Assembly: GCA_910588205.1 (NCBI GenBank)
Contig: CAJUQK010000024.1
Coordinates: forward strand, 1-33,572
Reading direction: 5' to 3'
DNA length: 33,572 nt
From: an uncultured Eggerthellaceae bacterium
Lineage (GTDB): Bacteria > Actinomycetota > Coriobacteriia > Coriobacteriales > Eggerthellaceae
This document shows, piece by piece, positions 23,388-31,554 of this stretch; the stretch's first letter is position 1, and every line of letters starts with the position of its first letter. The notes below the pieces were generated by a model, which worked only from the letters and a program-made list of their open reading frames with translations, was not told where the DNA came from and did no database searches. The translations under genes were made by a program, and so were the position numbers.

Positions 23388-24008
23388 TCATTCCTCCGCG
23401 TTCGCCGTATCCTTCTTCTTGAACAGGCGGCTCACGAACCCTGCCTTCGCAGGCTTCTCAGCATCAGGAGACTGCGACGCATCCCCTTCTGTCACGATCT
23501 CTTCTGTGACACGGCCACCCCTGCGCGCCTGCTGCTTCCGCTCTTTCTTCTCTTGAGCCTCTTCCAAGGCGATCATGCGCTCTTGATAGCTGCGGCGCTC
23601 TTTCCTGATCTTCGAGAAATCGAGATAGAACGCGAAGATGATGAGCGCATAGGCAGCGAACAGGCAGACGAAGGCGATCCAAGCAGGCTCGACGCTGCGC
23701 AGCACCCAGGAGAGCACCGTGCACAGGACCGCTCCACCAAGCGATGCCCACCAAAGCCGCTTGAGCTTCTTATAGCGCTCTGTATCCGGTTTGTAGTATT
23801 TCCGATCCAGTTCGCGCTGGCGATCCTGCTCCTTCTTGCGAGCAGCTTTCGCCTCCGCTTTCCTCTGTTGCTGGGTCTTCTTGGTGGTGCCCAAGGTGAC
23901 GGAAGCAGCGGCCTTCGTCTTCGGCTTCGCGCTGGCCGCGCTCTTTCGGGTTGAGCCGGTGTGCTTTTCCGTGGTGTAGCGCTCGTTCATGGGGTTTCGC
24001 TGGGACAT
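23388..24008 (-). CDS. Small basic membrane protein, unknown function
   Basis: I do not recognise a family. The 206-aa product has a strongly basic, Lys/Ala/Gln-rich N-terminal region (20-85), two hydrophobic helices (about 86-104 and 109-129) and a second charged region (132-165) with coiled-coil-like ERRSYQERMIALEEAQEKKE. The tail is mixed in charge. Both ends are predicted in the cytoplasm. It sits between purC (54-nt gap) and purL (25-nt gap) on the same strand. The ATG at 24008 has AGAGAGG upstream; an in-frame ATG at residue 7 lacks one. A link to purine synthesis is only positional. Confidence 0.65.
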   Translation of the reverse strand: MSQRNPMNERYTTEKHTGSTRKSAASAKPKTKAAASVTLGTTKKTQQQRKAEAKAARKKEQDRQRELDRKYYKPDTERYKKLKRLWWASLGGAVLCTVLSWVLRSVEPAWIAFVCLFAAYALIIFAFYLDFSKIRKERRSYQERMIALEEAQEKKERKQQARRGGRVTEEIVTEGDASQSPDAEKPAKAGFVSRLFKKKDTANAEE

Positions 24009-24062
24009 GGTACCTCTCTTAAGGCTTCGTGCTGACAGGTCAGGACTTGGCGTGAATCCACA

Positions 24063-24944
24063 TCACGCCTCGAGCGTGCGGCCCGTGATCATCTCGAAGG
24101 CTTGCTCATACTTCTCAGCCGTGCGTTGGATGACATCCTGGGGCAGATGCGGTGGTTCGCCCTGCTTATCCCAGTTCGCACTCAGCCAATCACGAACGTA
24201 CTGTTTGTCGAAGGAAGGTTGGCTCTTACCGGGCTCATACAGGTCAGCAGGCCAGAAGCGAGAGGAATCCGGGGTGAGCACCTCATCTCCCAAGATGATG
24301 GCATCTCCGATGCGCCCGAATTCGAACTTCGTATCCGCGATGATGATCCCGCGCTCAGCCGCATAGTCAGCGGCCGTGGAGTAGATCTGGGTTGACAGAC
24401 GTGAAAGCTCTTGAGCGTCGTCTTCGCCCACGATCTGAGCGCAACGCTGGAAGCTGATGTTCTCATCATGGCCACCGATGTCAGCTTTGGTGGACGGAGT
24501 GAACAACGGCTCTGGCAGCTTGGAAGAGTTCACCAGCCCCTCTGGCAGTGCTATGCCGCAGACAGTGCCACTCTTCTGGTATTCCGCCAGACCACTTCCG
24601 GCCAGATACCCGCGCACGATGCATTCCACCGGGAACATCTCCGCCTTGCGCACCAGCATGAAGCGCCCGCGGAGCCAATGGGCGAAGGGCTGGAACTCTT
24701 GAGGCAGATCCGCCACATCCGTGGAGATGAGATGATTCTCAACGACACCTTCCAGCAATTGGAACCAGAAGACCGAGAGCTGAGTGAGAACGCGCCCTTT
24801 GTTCGGGATCTCATCAGGCAGGATGTAGTCAAAGGCCGAGATGCGGTCTGTGGCCACCAACAACAGCTGGTCTCCCAGGTCATAGAGGTCCCGCACCTTG
24901 CCTTGGGACGTAGGTGCAACGGTGGTGATGGGTGATGCGAACAT
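24063..24944 (-). CDS. purC: SAICAR synthetase
   Basis: Joins aspartate to CAIR with ATP to give SAICAR, a middle step of purine synthesis. The 293-aa length is as in the longer class of the family. Landmarks are QGKVRDLYD at 14-22, FPVECIVRGY (104-113) and IADTKFEFG (202-210), with the CAIR-binding segment between. The ATG at 24944 has GGAGGAGCC directly upstream. It is the first gene of the purC-membrane protein-purL unit, with a -10 candidate at 24978-24983 and only 84 bp to the dinG stop. Confidence 0.96.
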   Translation of the reverse strand: MFASPITTVAPTSQGKVRDLYDLGDQLLLVATDRISAFDYILPDEIPNKGRVLTQLSVFWFQLLEGVVENHLISTDVADLPQEFQPFAHWLRGRFMLVRKAEMFPVECIVRGYLAGSGLAEYQKSGTVCGIALPEGLVNSSKLPEPLFTPSTKADIGGHDENISFQRCAQIVGEDDAQELSRLSTQIYSTAADYAAERGIIIADTKFEFGRIGDAIILGDEVLTPDSSRFWPADLYEPGKSQPSFDKQYVRDWLSANWDKQGEPPHLPQDVIQRTAEKYEQAFEMITGRTLEA

Positions 24945-24977
24945 GGCTCCTCCGAATGTCAGGAAAATGGTAGCAAG

Positions 24978-24983
24978 ATGATA
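24978..24983 (-). promoter_or_regulatory. -10 box candidate for purC unit
   Basis: TATCAT on the minus strand, 34 bases before the purC ATG. No strong -35 and no purine riboswitch or PurR-like palindrome is seen in the 84-bp gap. Confidence 0.35.
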
Positions 24984-25028
24984 GCACGCGCCCTTCGCCG
25001 AGAGACGAGAAGAGTCAGGTGCATTCCG

Positions 25029-28000
25029 TCATCCACGCAGTTCATCCAAGAGCTCTTCGGTGGAGACGAACCTCACGTTCTTGCTGGGAAGGGACCGTAG
25101 GAACACCTTGCCATAGCTCTTCGACACGAGCCGCGAATCGGCCAGGATGAGCACCCCTGAATCATCGGCGCGGCGGATGAGCCTTCCCGCCGCTTGGCGC
25201 ACCTCCAGCACCGCCTGAGGGAGCACGAAGTGGCGCCACGCTGCATCATCCCGCGCCGCCCGCTCACAGGAGAGCGGATCAGTGGGCTTGATGAAGGGGA
25301 GCTTCGGGATGATGACCCCTTTGAGCGTCTTGCCCGGAGCGTCGAAGCCCTCCCAGAAGCTCTTGAGAGCGAACAAGGAGAGCGTCTCGTCGGTCAGGAA
25401 ATCATCCCGCAGGTTCTTCACCGAAACGCCCCAGCGCTGGCAGACCAGCCGCAGCTCATCCTCCTTCAGGCGCGGGGATACCTCTGCGAAGCAAGCCTCC
25501 ATCTCCTTCTTGTTCGTGAACAGCGTGAGCAGCGATCCATTGTTGGCCCGATGCACATCCACCAGGAGCTCCTTCAGCTGCTCCAGATACTCCGGACTGT
25601 TGGGCTCAGCCATATCGTTCACTACCAAGACCCGCATATTGCGGTCGAAGTCATAGCTGGACTCCAGGGTGAGCGCATTCGCCCGGGACTGCTCACTGCT
25701 GTTGAGACCCAGCGCGTGCTCGAAAGGCTCGAAGGAGCCGCTCACCGTGAGGGTGGCCGACGTGAACACCACCGACCGGGTGCGGGCGAAGAGCGTCTCA
25801 TCCAGCATGGCCCCCACGTTGTAGAGGGATGCGCGGATGACATCATTCTTCATGCCACGCCCTTTGTCCGGCCGCTTGTTCAGGTAGGCTGAGCAGACAT
25901 AGGCGTCTGTAGGATTCACGAAGATCGCATCCAGCGCACGGACGAGATCCTTCAGCTCTAGGGCCACAGCGGCTATCTCTCGCTGGACCACAGCAGCATG
26001 CTCTACTTCATCCAGATAGCCTACGAGCTCTTGGCAGGCCCGAATGAGCGCCTCGGAAGCGTCTATCAGATCCTTCGCGACAGCTACGATCTCACCGAAG
26101 GGGGTCATGGAGCGAACGTGATCGTTGATCCAGATGTCCGTCATGTCATAGCTGGACTTCTTATTCGGATCGAACTGGAGAAGATCATGGACGCGCAGGA
26201 GGAAGGCGGCTTCAGCTTCAGCGAAGGCGCGGCCAGCCGACTTCGCTTTATTGGTCAGGGCGAAGAAGAGCGTGCCGGGAGATGAAGGGTCCCCCAATAC
26301 GAGTTCTCCATCCACCTCACCGTCCACTTTCGCGCTCTTCGCAACTTCCGTTACATCCACGGTGCGCTCAGCCCGCACGAAGACGTTGCGCGCATTCGCA
26401 TCCGCACCCACCCGAGACACCAGATTCCCCAGGGCCTCTAGGCTGATCTCCAAGGCGAGGGCCTGCCGCGCTTCAGCTTCCGCCCCATGGGCCTCATCCA
26501 CTACCCAATAGCGAATGGGTGGCAGCAAGCCCCCTTCGGCAGCCACGTCGCAGAAGAACAGGCTCTGGTTCGTGACCACGATGTCCGCCGATTCCGCCAG
26601 CTTACGCGCGCCGAACACGAAGCAGGACTGTCCGTAGAACGGACACTTCCGCCGCAGGCACTCGTGACTGGTAGTGGAGATGGTGTTCCGAGGCAGCGTG
26701 CGGAAATCCACCTTCAAGGTGTCCATGTCATCGCAGCCGGTCTGCTCGATGAAGGAGAGCACCCCTGCGATAGCAGGCGCCTGAGTCTTCTCCTCGTTCA
26801 TCACCATCCGCATCTGCGCACCTGATTCCATCAGGCGTTGTATCTTCCTCAGGCACGGATAGTGTGAGAATCCTTTGAGCGACGCATAGGTCAGCGTGTC
26901 ACCCAGGGCTTTGGAGAGCAGCGGGAGCTCCTTGTAGACCAGCTGATCGAGCAGCGCGTTGGTCTTCGTAGCCACGCCCACGCTGATGTTGTTCTGCTGA
27001 GCCGTGAAGGCGGCGGGCACCAGGTAGGCCATGGATTTACCGACCCCCGTTCCCGCTTCTACGCACAGGTTCGCGGAAGAGGCGAATGCATCGCGCACGG
27101 CCAGAGCCATCTCTGCTTGCTCTTCGCGCGTCTCATAATCTTCATAGAGCGTTCCGATCAAGCCTTCAGGGGTGAAAGCCTCCGCCACGGCTTCAGGGGT
27201 AGGGAAAGTGAGCATGGGCATGCCTTCACCCTCCCGTTCGACCCGCACGTTCGCCTGCTGGAGCACCTCGGCAGACACCATATCGGCCGCATCGACCTTC
27301 GCCCGACGCGGCGCATCCGCCATCCGGTCCCGACGTATCTGCTTCAGGGAGAACCGCTCAGGTACCAACGCCTTCGCTTCAGCGGGATCCATGCCGCCTT
27401 CGATCAGCTCATCAAGCCTTCGTTCGTAGGCCCTGTCCGCAAAGGCGGCGAAGAGCGGCTGGGTAGTCCATTCCTGGGGGGTGGCCAGCTGGCTGATGCT
27501 GTGCAGAAGGCCTTCCGGCATGGCATCTACCGCCGCCAAGAGCACCCGGTACACGGCGCAGAGAGCCGCTACATCGTCATCGGCCCGATGGGTGGAAAGG
27601 GGGGCGCCGAAGGCGCGGACCAGGTCTATCAAGCGATGGCTCTTCATCCGCGGCAGCGCGATGCGCGAGAGCTCGAGCGAGTCTATCCAGGTATTCTCCA
27701 GAAGCGGATAGCCCGCTGGATGCTTGGTGGTGAAATTACGATCGAATTCCGCATTGTGGGCCACCATCTTCGCGTCTCCCGCGAAAGCCACGAGCCCTGC
27801 CAGGGCCTCCTGGGGTGACGGGGCATCGGCCACATCAGCATCATAGATATGGGTGAGATGGGATATCTCGTCTGGGATGGGAATGCCGGGGTTCACGAAG
27901 GTGACGTACCACTCCGTAACCTCCCCATGCTCTAACCGGGCCGCCGCTATCTGAGTGAGCTCGTCTTTCTTGACCGACACACCGGTGGTTTCCGTATCCA

Positions 28001-28127
28001 CCACCACGATGTTCTCATCATAGGTGTCGAAATCGGATCCTTGGGCACGCTGGGGCAACGAGGCATAGCGCTCTATCACGTCGGCGGGCGTTCCGTCAGT
28101 CACGTAGCGGGACATCTCTAGGCTCAT
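25029..28127 (-). CDS. dinG: DnaQ-family exonuclease fused to DinG-type helicase
   Basis: A 1032-aa fusion. Residues 38-200 form a DEDDh 3'-5' exonuclease: VVVDTETTG (D44, E46), NAEFDRNF (D129) and HRADDD (H180, D185). Residues about 330-1032 form an XPD/DinG superfamily II helicase with Walker A EAGTGVGKS (357-365), DEAH (544-547) and later helicase motifs. Four cysteines, C425, C490, C495 and C502, fit an iron-sulfur cluster, which the Bacillus-type DinG fusions lack. It probably unwinds damaged DNA or R-loops and trims 3' ends. The ATG at 28127 has AAAGGTGG upstream; a second ATG at residue 5 is possible. The promoter is divergent from the next gene. Confidence 0.9.
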   Translation of the reverse strand: MSLEMSRYVTDGTPADVIERYASLPQRAQGSDFDTYDENIVVVDTETTGVSVKKDELTQIAAARLEHGEVTEWYVTFVNPGIPIPDEISHLTHIYDADVADAPSPQEALAGLVAFAGDAKMVAHNAEFDRNFTTKHPAGYPLLENTWIDSLELSRIALPRMKSHRLIDLVRAFGAPLSTHRADDDVAALCAVYRVLLAAVDAMPEGLLHSISQLATPQEWTTQPLFAAFADRAYERRLDELIEGGMDPAEAKALVPERFSLKQIRRDRMADAPRRAKVDAADMVSAEVLQQANVRVEREGEGMPMLTFPTPEAVAEAFTPEGLIGTLYEDYETREEQAEMALAVRDAFASSANLCVEAGTGVGKSMAYLVPAAFTAQQNNISVGVATKTNALLDQLVYKELPLLSKALGDTLTYASLKGFSHYPCLRKIQRLMESGAQMRMVMNEEKTQAPAIAGVLSFIEQTGCDDMDTLKVDFRTLPRNTISTTSHECLRRKCPFYGQSCFVFGARKLAESADIVVTNQSLFFCDVAAEGGLLPPIRYWVVDEAHGAEAEARQALALEISLEALGNLVSRVGADANARNVFVRAERTVDVTEVAKSAKVDGEVDGELVLGDPSSPGTLFFALTNKAKSAGRAFAEAEAAFLLRVHDLLQFDPNKKSSYDMTDIWINDHVRSMTPFGEIVAVAKDLIDASEALIRACQELVGYLDEVEHAAVVQREIAAVALELKDLVRALDAIFVNPTDAYVCSAYLNKRPDKGRGMKNDVIRASLYNVGAMLDETLFARTRSVVFTSATLTVSGSFEPFEHALGLNSSEQSRANALTLESSYDFDRNMRVLVVNDMAEPNSPEYLEQLKELLVDVHRANNGSLLTLFTNKKEMEACFAEVSPRLKEDELRLVCQRWGVSVKNLRDDFLTDETLSLFALKSFWEGFDAPGKTLKGVIIPKLPFIKPTDPLSCERAARDDAAWRHFVLPQAVLEVRQAAGRLIRRADDSGVLILADSRLVSKSYGKVFLRSLPSKNVRFVSTEELLDELRG

Positions 28128-28163
28128 GGACCACCTTTGGATCTTGGAGGAGACAGTCCGAAC

Positions 28164-28192
28164 ATTCTACTCGTTCGCTGAGCCGCTGTCGG
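28164..28192 (-). promoter_or_regulatory. Promoter of dinG
   Basis: On the minus strand, -35 CCGACA (28187-28192), 17-bp spacer, -10 TAGAAT (28164-28169). The ATG is 36 bases further. No LexA-type box of a known actinobacterial form was noticed. Confidence 0.55.
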
Positions 28193-28199
28193 TCACAGA

Positions 28200-28208
28200 T
28201 GCTATACT
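28200..28208 (+). promoter_or_regulatory. Extended -10 promoter of the tail-anchored protein gene
   Basis: TGCTATACT fits an extended -10 (TGnTATAAT-like). Transcription would start near 28215, five bases before ATG 28220, so the mRNA is nearly leaderless. It overlaps an upstream in-frame ATG at 28199, which argues against that start. Confidence 0.55.
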
Positions 28209-28219
28209 CACCCACCATC

Positions 28220-28858
28220 ATGACTGATTTCTTTGGCAGATACCTCGACTTCGACACCGCGTCCAAAAAGGACGCTGGCATCCTGTTGGGAGCAGACAAT
28301 GCCGTAGGGGATATCTATCAGGTCCACATCCTCCAGGAAGACGGCGTACAGCGGGCTTGGTTCCAGAACACCTTCGGCCAACGCGTCGGTTATCTGGAGC
28401 CGGATATCTCCCGCAAGCTCAAAACGCTCCAGGCAGAAGGCTTGGAGATGGTGGGCGTCCTTGCTTTCGTGGCTTTCACGGATCACCCCGATGAGGGGCA
28501 TTATTGGGGCCAAATGGCTGTCATCTGCTATCCCCCACAGGAAAGCACTGCCTTCGGTCGGTTCGTCGAAGGGGTGAGCAAACGCTTGGGTGAAGGGAAC
28601 CGTCCCAAGGTGGACTTAGGCGCCGAAGGGGTGGCGAAGATACGCCAGACCGAAGGAGTCTGGATGCCTTCCCAAACCGTACCTTTGCCGAAGTCTGAGA
28701 AGGGTACCGCCTATCTGAAGCAACGGCGGAAGCTCTCTGAACGCATGATAGATAAGGGTCGCGCTGGGAACAAAGGTTGTTATGTGGTCAGCTGGGTCTT
28801 CTTGCTCGCCCTGGTCACGCTGGTGGTGTTCCTGGTGTATTCCTGGGCTGCTGGCTAA
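28220..28858 (+). CDS. Predicted tail-anchored membrane protein, unknown function
   Basis: No family recognised. The 212-aa product has a soluble, mixed alpha/beta-looking N-terminal region (1-180) and one hydrophobic helix near the C-terminus (about 186-208), ending three residues later, so it is probably tail-anchored with the bulk in the cytoplasm. The segment at 140-175 is rich in Lys/Arg. Start 28220 is preferred to 28199 because the extended -10 lies at 28200-28208 and no ribosome site is visible for either. It stands alone, divergent from dinG and convergent with the kinase gene; the 76-bp gap to the latter shows no clear terminator. Confidence 0.65.
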   Translation: MTDFFGRYLDFDTASKKDAGILLGADNAVGDIYQVHILQEDGVQRAWFQNTFGQRVGYLEPDISRKLKTLQAEGLEMVGVLAFVAFTDHPDEGHYWGQMAVICYPPQESTAFGRFVEGVSKRLGEGNRPKVDLGAEGVAKIRQTEGVWMPSQTVPLPKSEKGTAYLKQRRKLSERMIDKGRAGNKGCYVVSWVFLLALVTLVVFLVYSWAAG

Positions 28859-28934
28859 GGCACCTTCGCGCCCAAGAGCCCAGTGAAGCCTTCCTAACCT
28901 TCCCGAGGATCGAACGCAACCAAGACAGGCGGAA

Positions 28935-30707
28935 CTAGCGCTGAGCGTTGCGCTGGCGCTTCTCCATCACCTTGACGGCTACGCGGGCTTGGGCCAAAGA
29001 GCGCTCCTCGTCATAGAGCGGGAAGTACAACGTGAAGGTTGCTCCCACGCCCTTCGTGCCCTTCACCGCTACGCGCCCATGATGGCGGTCTACGATCTCC
29101 TTCACCAAGGACAACCCGATCCCCAAGCCACCGCTCTCCTTTGCCCGGCCGGAATCGGCCCGCCAGAAGCGGGAGAAGACCATCTTCTCTTCCTCGGGAG
29201 AGAGTCCGATACCCGTATCCTGCACGGCGATGGCAGCCATGCGCCCTTCACGGAAGACGGAAATGGTAATGGAGCCACCTTCGTCGGTATAGCGGATGGC
29301 GTTCGATACCAGATTCGTTACGGCCTGCCTGATCATGTCGGCATCACCCAAGGTCTTCACATCCTGCTGAGCACCAAGGGAGATGGATATCCCGCAGTCC
29401 TCGATGAAAGCCTCATGGGAGCTGACCACGTCAACGGCCAAAGCGGTAAGATCCACCGGCTCCTCTCGCATGGGGGTGGTGCGCATCTCCAGACGGGACA
29501 GCTTGAGCAATCCATCCACCAGCTTCGACAGCCTGCCCACTTCGGCATCTACCAGCATCAGATGCTCTTCATCCTTCTCATAGACGCCGTCGATCATGGC
29601 TTCCACATTCGCCTGGATAGCCATGAGCGGAGTGCGCAGCTCATGGGCTACGTCTGAGGTCAGCTGTTGCTCCAGCTTCCGGTCACGTTGGAAGGATTCG
29701 GCCATGTCATCCATGGTCTCGGCCAAACGGGAGAGCTCATCCGATCCGCTGATACCCGTGCGTGCCGACAGGTTCCCCTCTGAGAGCTCTCGCGCTGTGC
29801 GGGTGATCCGATCCAGCGGCCGGACGAGAGATTTCACGAATATCATGCCGAAGAGAAGCGCGAACACCAGGGCGATCCCTCCCGCCACCAGCAGTGCTAG
29901 GAAGGTATCCATCTGGAACTGACGGTCTACCTTGCTCATGAGCGTGTTGGACCCGTAGACCCACACGCGAACATTGCCTACATCACTGCCGGCTACCTCA
30001 ATGGGTGCGATGGCGATCTGAGTGGCAGCGCTCGGCCCTTGTTTGGCGGCTTCTTCGGGAGAGAGACCATCTGTGGAGTCGAAGAGCTTGTTCCCTTTGG
30101 CGCTGACCACCATGACACCAAGCTCGTCGGAGCTGTCAGCGGCCTCTCGGGCAGGGATCAACGTGTCCCCCTCCAAGGTCAAGGTCTTCTGATAGAGATC
30201 AGCGATGCGGTTCGCTGTCTGCTGAGCCAAGGTCTCGATATTGTTCGCTGCATAGGTGGAGAAGAACTGGTTCCAGATGAGCGCCACCATGCCCAAGGAA
30301 AGGGTAACGGTCAAGAACGAGATGGCCACACAGGTGAGGATCACGCGAGCGCGATAGGAAAGGGTGAGGCTCGCTGGATCGCTGCCCGCAGCCCGCCGCG
30401 ACGGTCGCATGTGGGGGCCTTCGCTCCGCCTTGGCTCAGCTGGTTCAGCTGCCACACCAGGAGATGCCGTTCCAGCAGAAGAGACTGGCTCAGGGGAAGG
30501 AGCCTGTTCAGGAGTGGACAGGGATGACCCTATGGGATCCTCTTCATTCAGAGTCAAAGCCGCTTCGACGGCCTCTTCCATCCCCTCCTCTACAACTGTG
30601 TTGTCAGCCCCTTCCCCTGCTATGACCTGCTGGGGCGCATACGGCTCTACAGACGCAACGGATTGCGCAAAACCATCCCGTTCGGTATAGGATTCCTCTT
30701 CCCCCAT
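28935..30707 (-). CDS. Membrane sensor histidine kinase
   Basis: Autophosphorylating sensor that passes phosphate to the regulator encoded just upstream. The 590-aa protein has an unusual N-terminal cytoplasmic region (1-115) rich in Glu, Pro, Ala and Ser, then helix 1 (about 120-146), an extracytoplasmic sensor region (147-267), helix 2 (268-291) and HAMP (292-344). HisKA follows with phospho-acceptor H355 in SDVAHELRTPL, then the HATPase with NLVSNAIRYTDEGG, DTGIGL and GGLGIGLSLVKE. ATG 30707 has AGAGGAGTC upstream, 15 nt after the regulator stop. The stimulus is not evident; the divergent Tat-exported gene may be a target. Confidence 0.93.
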   Translation of the reverse strand: MGEEESYTERDGFAQSVASVEPYAPQQVIAGEGADNTVVEEGMEEAVEAALTLNEEDPIGSSLSTPEQAPSPEPVSSAGTASPGVAAEPAEPRRSEGPHMRPSRRAAGSDPASLTLSYRARVILTCVAISFLTVTLSLGMVALIWNQFFSTYAANNIETLAQQTANRIADLYQKTLTLEGDTLIPAREAADSSDELGVMVVSAKGNKLFDSTDGLSPEEAAKQGPSAATQIAIAPIEVAGSDVGNVRVWVYGSNTLMSKVDRQFQMDTFLALLVAGGIALVFALLFGMIFVKSLVRPLDRITRTARELSEGNLSARTGISGSDELSRLAETMDDMAESFQRDRKLEQQLTSDVAHELRTPLMAIQANVEAMIDGVYEKDEEHLMLVDAEVGRLSKLVDGLLKLSRLEMRTTPMREEPVDLTALAVDVVSSHEAFIEDCGISISLGAQQDVKTLGDADMIRQAVTNLVSNAIRYTDEGGSITISVFREGRMAAIAVQDTGIGLSPEEEKMVFSRFWRADSGRAKESGGLGIGLSLVKEIVDRHHGRVAVKGTKGVGATFTLYFPLYDEERSLAQARVAVKVMEKRQRNAQR

Positions 30708-30722
30708 GACTCCTCTGTGAAG

Positions 30723-31427
30723 CTACTTCTTATTCGGATCCTCGAAACGATACCCCACTCCGTGCACCGTATGCAGCCATTTCGGGCTTCGCGGATTATC
30801 TCCAAGCTTTGCACGCAAGTTCTTCACATGGCTGTCTATCGTGCGCTCATAACCTTCGAAATCATATCCGAGCACCTTCTCTACTAACTCCATGCGCGAA
30901 TAGACCCGGCCCGGATAGCGTGAAAGGGTTGTCAGGAGTTTGAATTCCGATGCGGTAAGTTCGATCTCTTCGCCGTTCACGAGCACCTTATGGCCCGATA
31001 CATCGATGGTGAGCTCACCGAATTCCAGTACCTCACGAAGGGGCTCCGAATCAGAATGCACCCGACGCAGCAGCGCCCGGGCACGAGCAACCAGCTCACG
31101 GGGAGAGAACGGCTTCACCAAGTAATCATCTGCTCCCAGCTCAAGACCGATGATGCGGTCTTCCACTTCGCCCTTCGCCGTGAGCATGATGATGGGCACA
31201 TCCGAGGTGTCCCGGATGACGCTGCAGACGCGTTCGCCGGAGATGGTAGGCAGCATCAAGTCAAGGATGATGAGATCGAAGCTGTGCTTGGAGAATTCAT
31301 CCAGCGCCTCCTGACCGTCCCCCACAGCCGTTACCCAGTAGCCTTCTTTCTCTAGATAAGCCGTCACCGCCTCGCGGATGCTCTTATCGTCTTCCACCAA
31401 AAGGATCCGTCTTGTCTCAGCGCTCAT
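30723..31427 (-). CDS. OmpR/PhoB-family response regulator
   Basis: DNA-binding partner of the adjacent kinase. The 234-aa protein has a receiver domain with the acidic pair in VEDD (11-14), phospho-acceptor D56 in LIILDLMLP, T83 and K105 in LVKPFS. A C-terminal winged helix (about 135-230) contains RTIDSHVKNLRAKLG and the wing HTVHGVGYRF. The frame extends 28 codons upstream, but ATG 31427 is chosen since AAAGGA lies 8 nt before it and the receiver starts right after. First gene of the two-gene unit. TACAAT at 31496-31501 on this strand could be its -10. Confidence 0.95.
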   Translation of the reverse strand: MSAETRRILLVEDDKSIREAVTAYLEKEGYWVTAVGDGQEALDEFSKHSFDLIILDLMLPTISGERVCSVIRDTSDVPIIMLTAKGEVEDRIIGLELGADDYLVKPFSPRELVARARALLRRVHSDSEPLREVLEFGELTIDVSGHKVLVNGEEIELTASEFKLLTTLSRYPGRVYSRMELVEKVLGYDFEGYERTIDSHVKNLRAKLGDNPRSPKWLHTVHGVGYRFEDPNKK

Positions 31428-31495
31428 ATATGTGTCCTTTCCGGCAGCGGACGATGAGGAGGCAGCCCGCACTCGCTGATGAACGATCTGCAGAT

Positions 31496-31501
31496 ATTGT
31501 A
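31496..31501 (-). promoter_or_regulatory. -10 box for the two-component unit
   Basis: TACAAT on the minus strand, giving a 5' leader of about 62 nt before ATG 31427. The -35 (GTCACC at 17 bp) is weak. Confidence 0.4.
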
Positions 31502-31519
31502 TCCCTTGCAACGCACCCG

Positions 31520-31548
31520 GTGACGGTAGGTTTTCTGTTTGACATAAT
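31520..31548 (+). promoter_or_regulatory. Promoter giving a leaderless mRNA for the Tat-exported protein
   Basis: -35 GTGACG (31520-31525), 17-bp spacer, -10 CATAAT (31543-31548). Transcription start is expected at about 31555, which is the A of the ATG. Confidence 0.55.
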
Positions 31549-31554
31549 GAGGGG

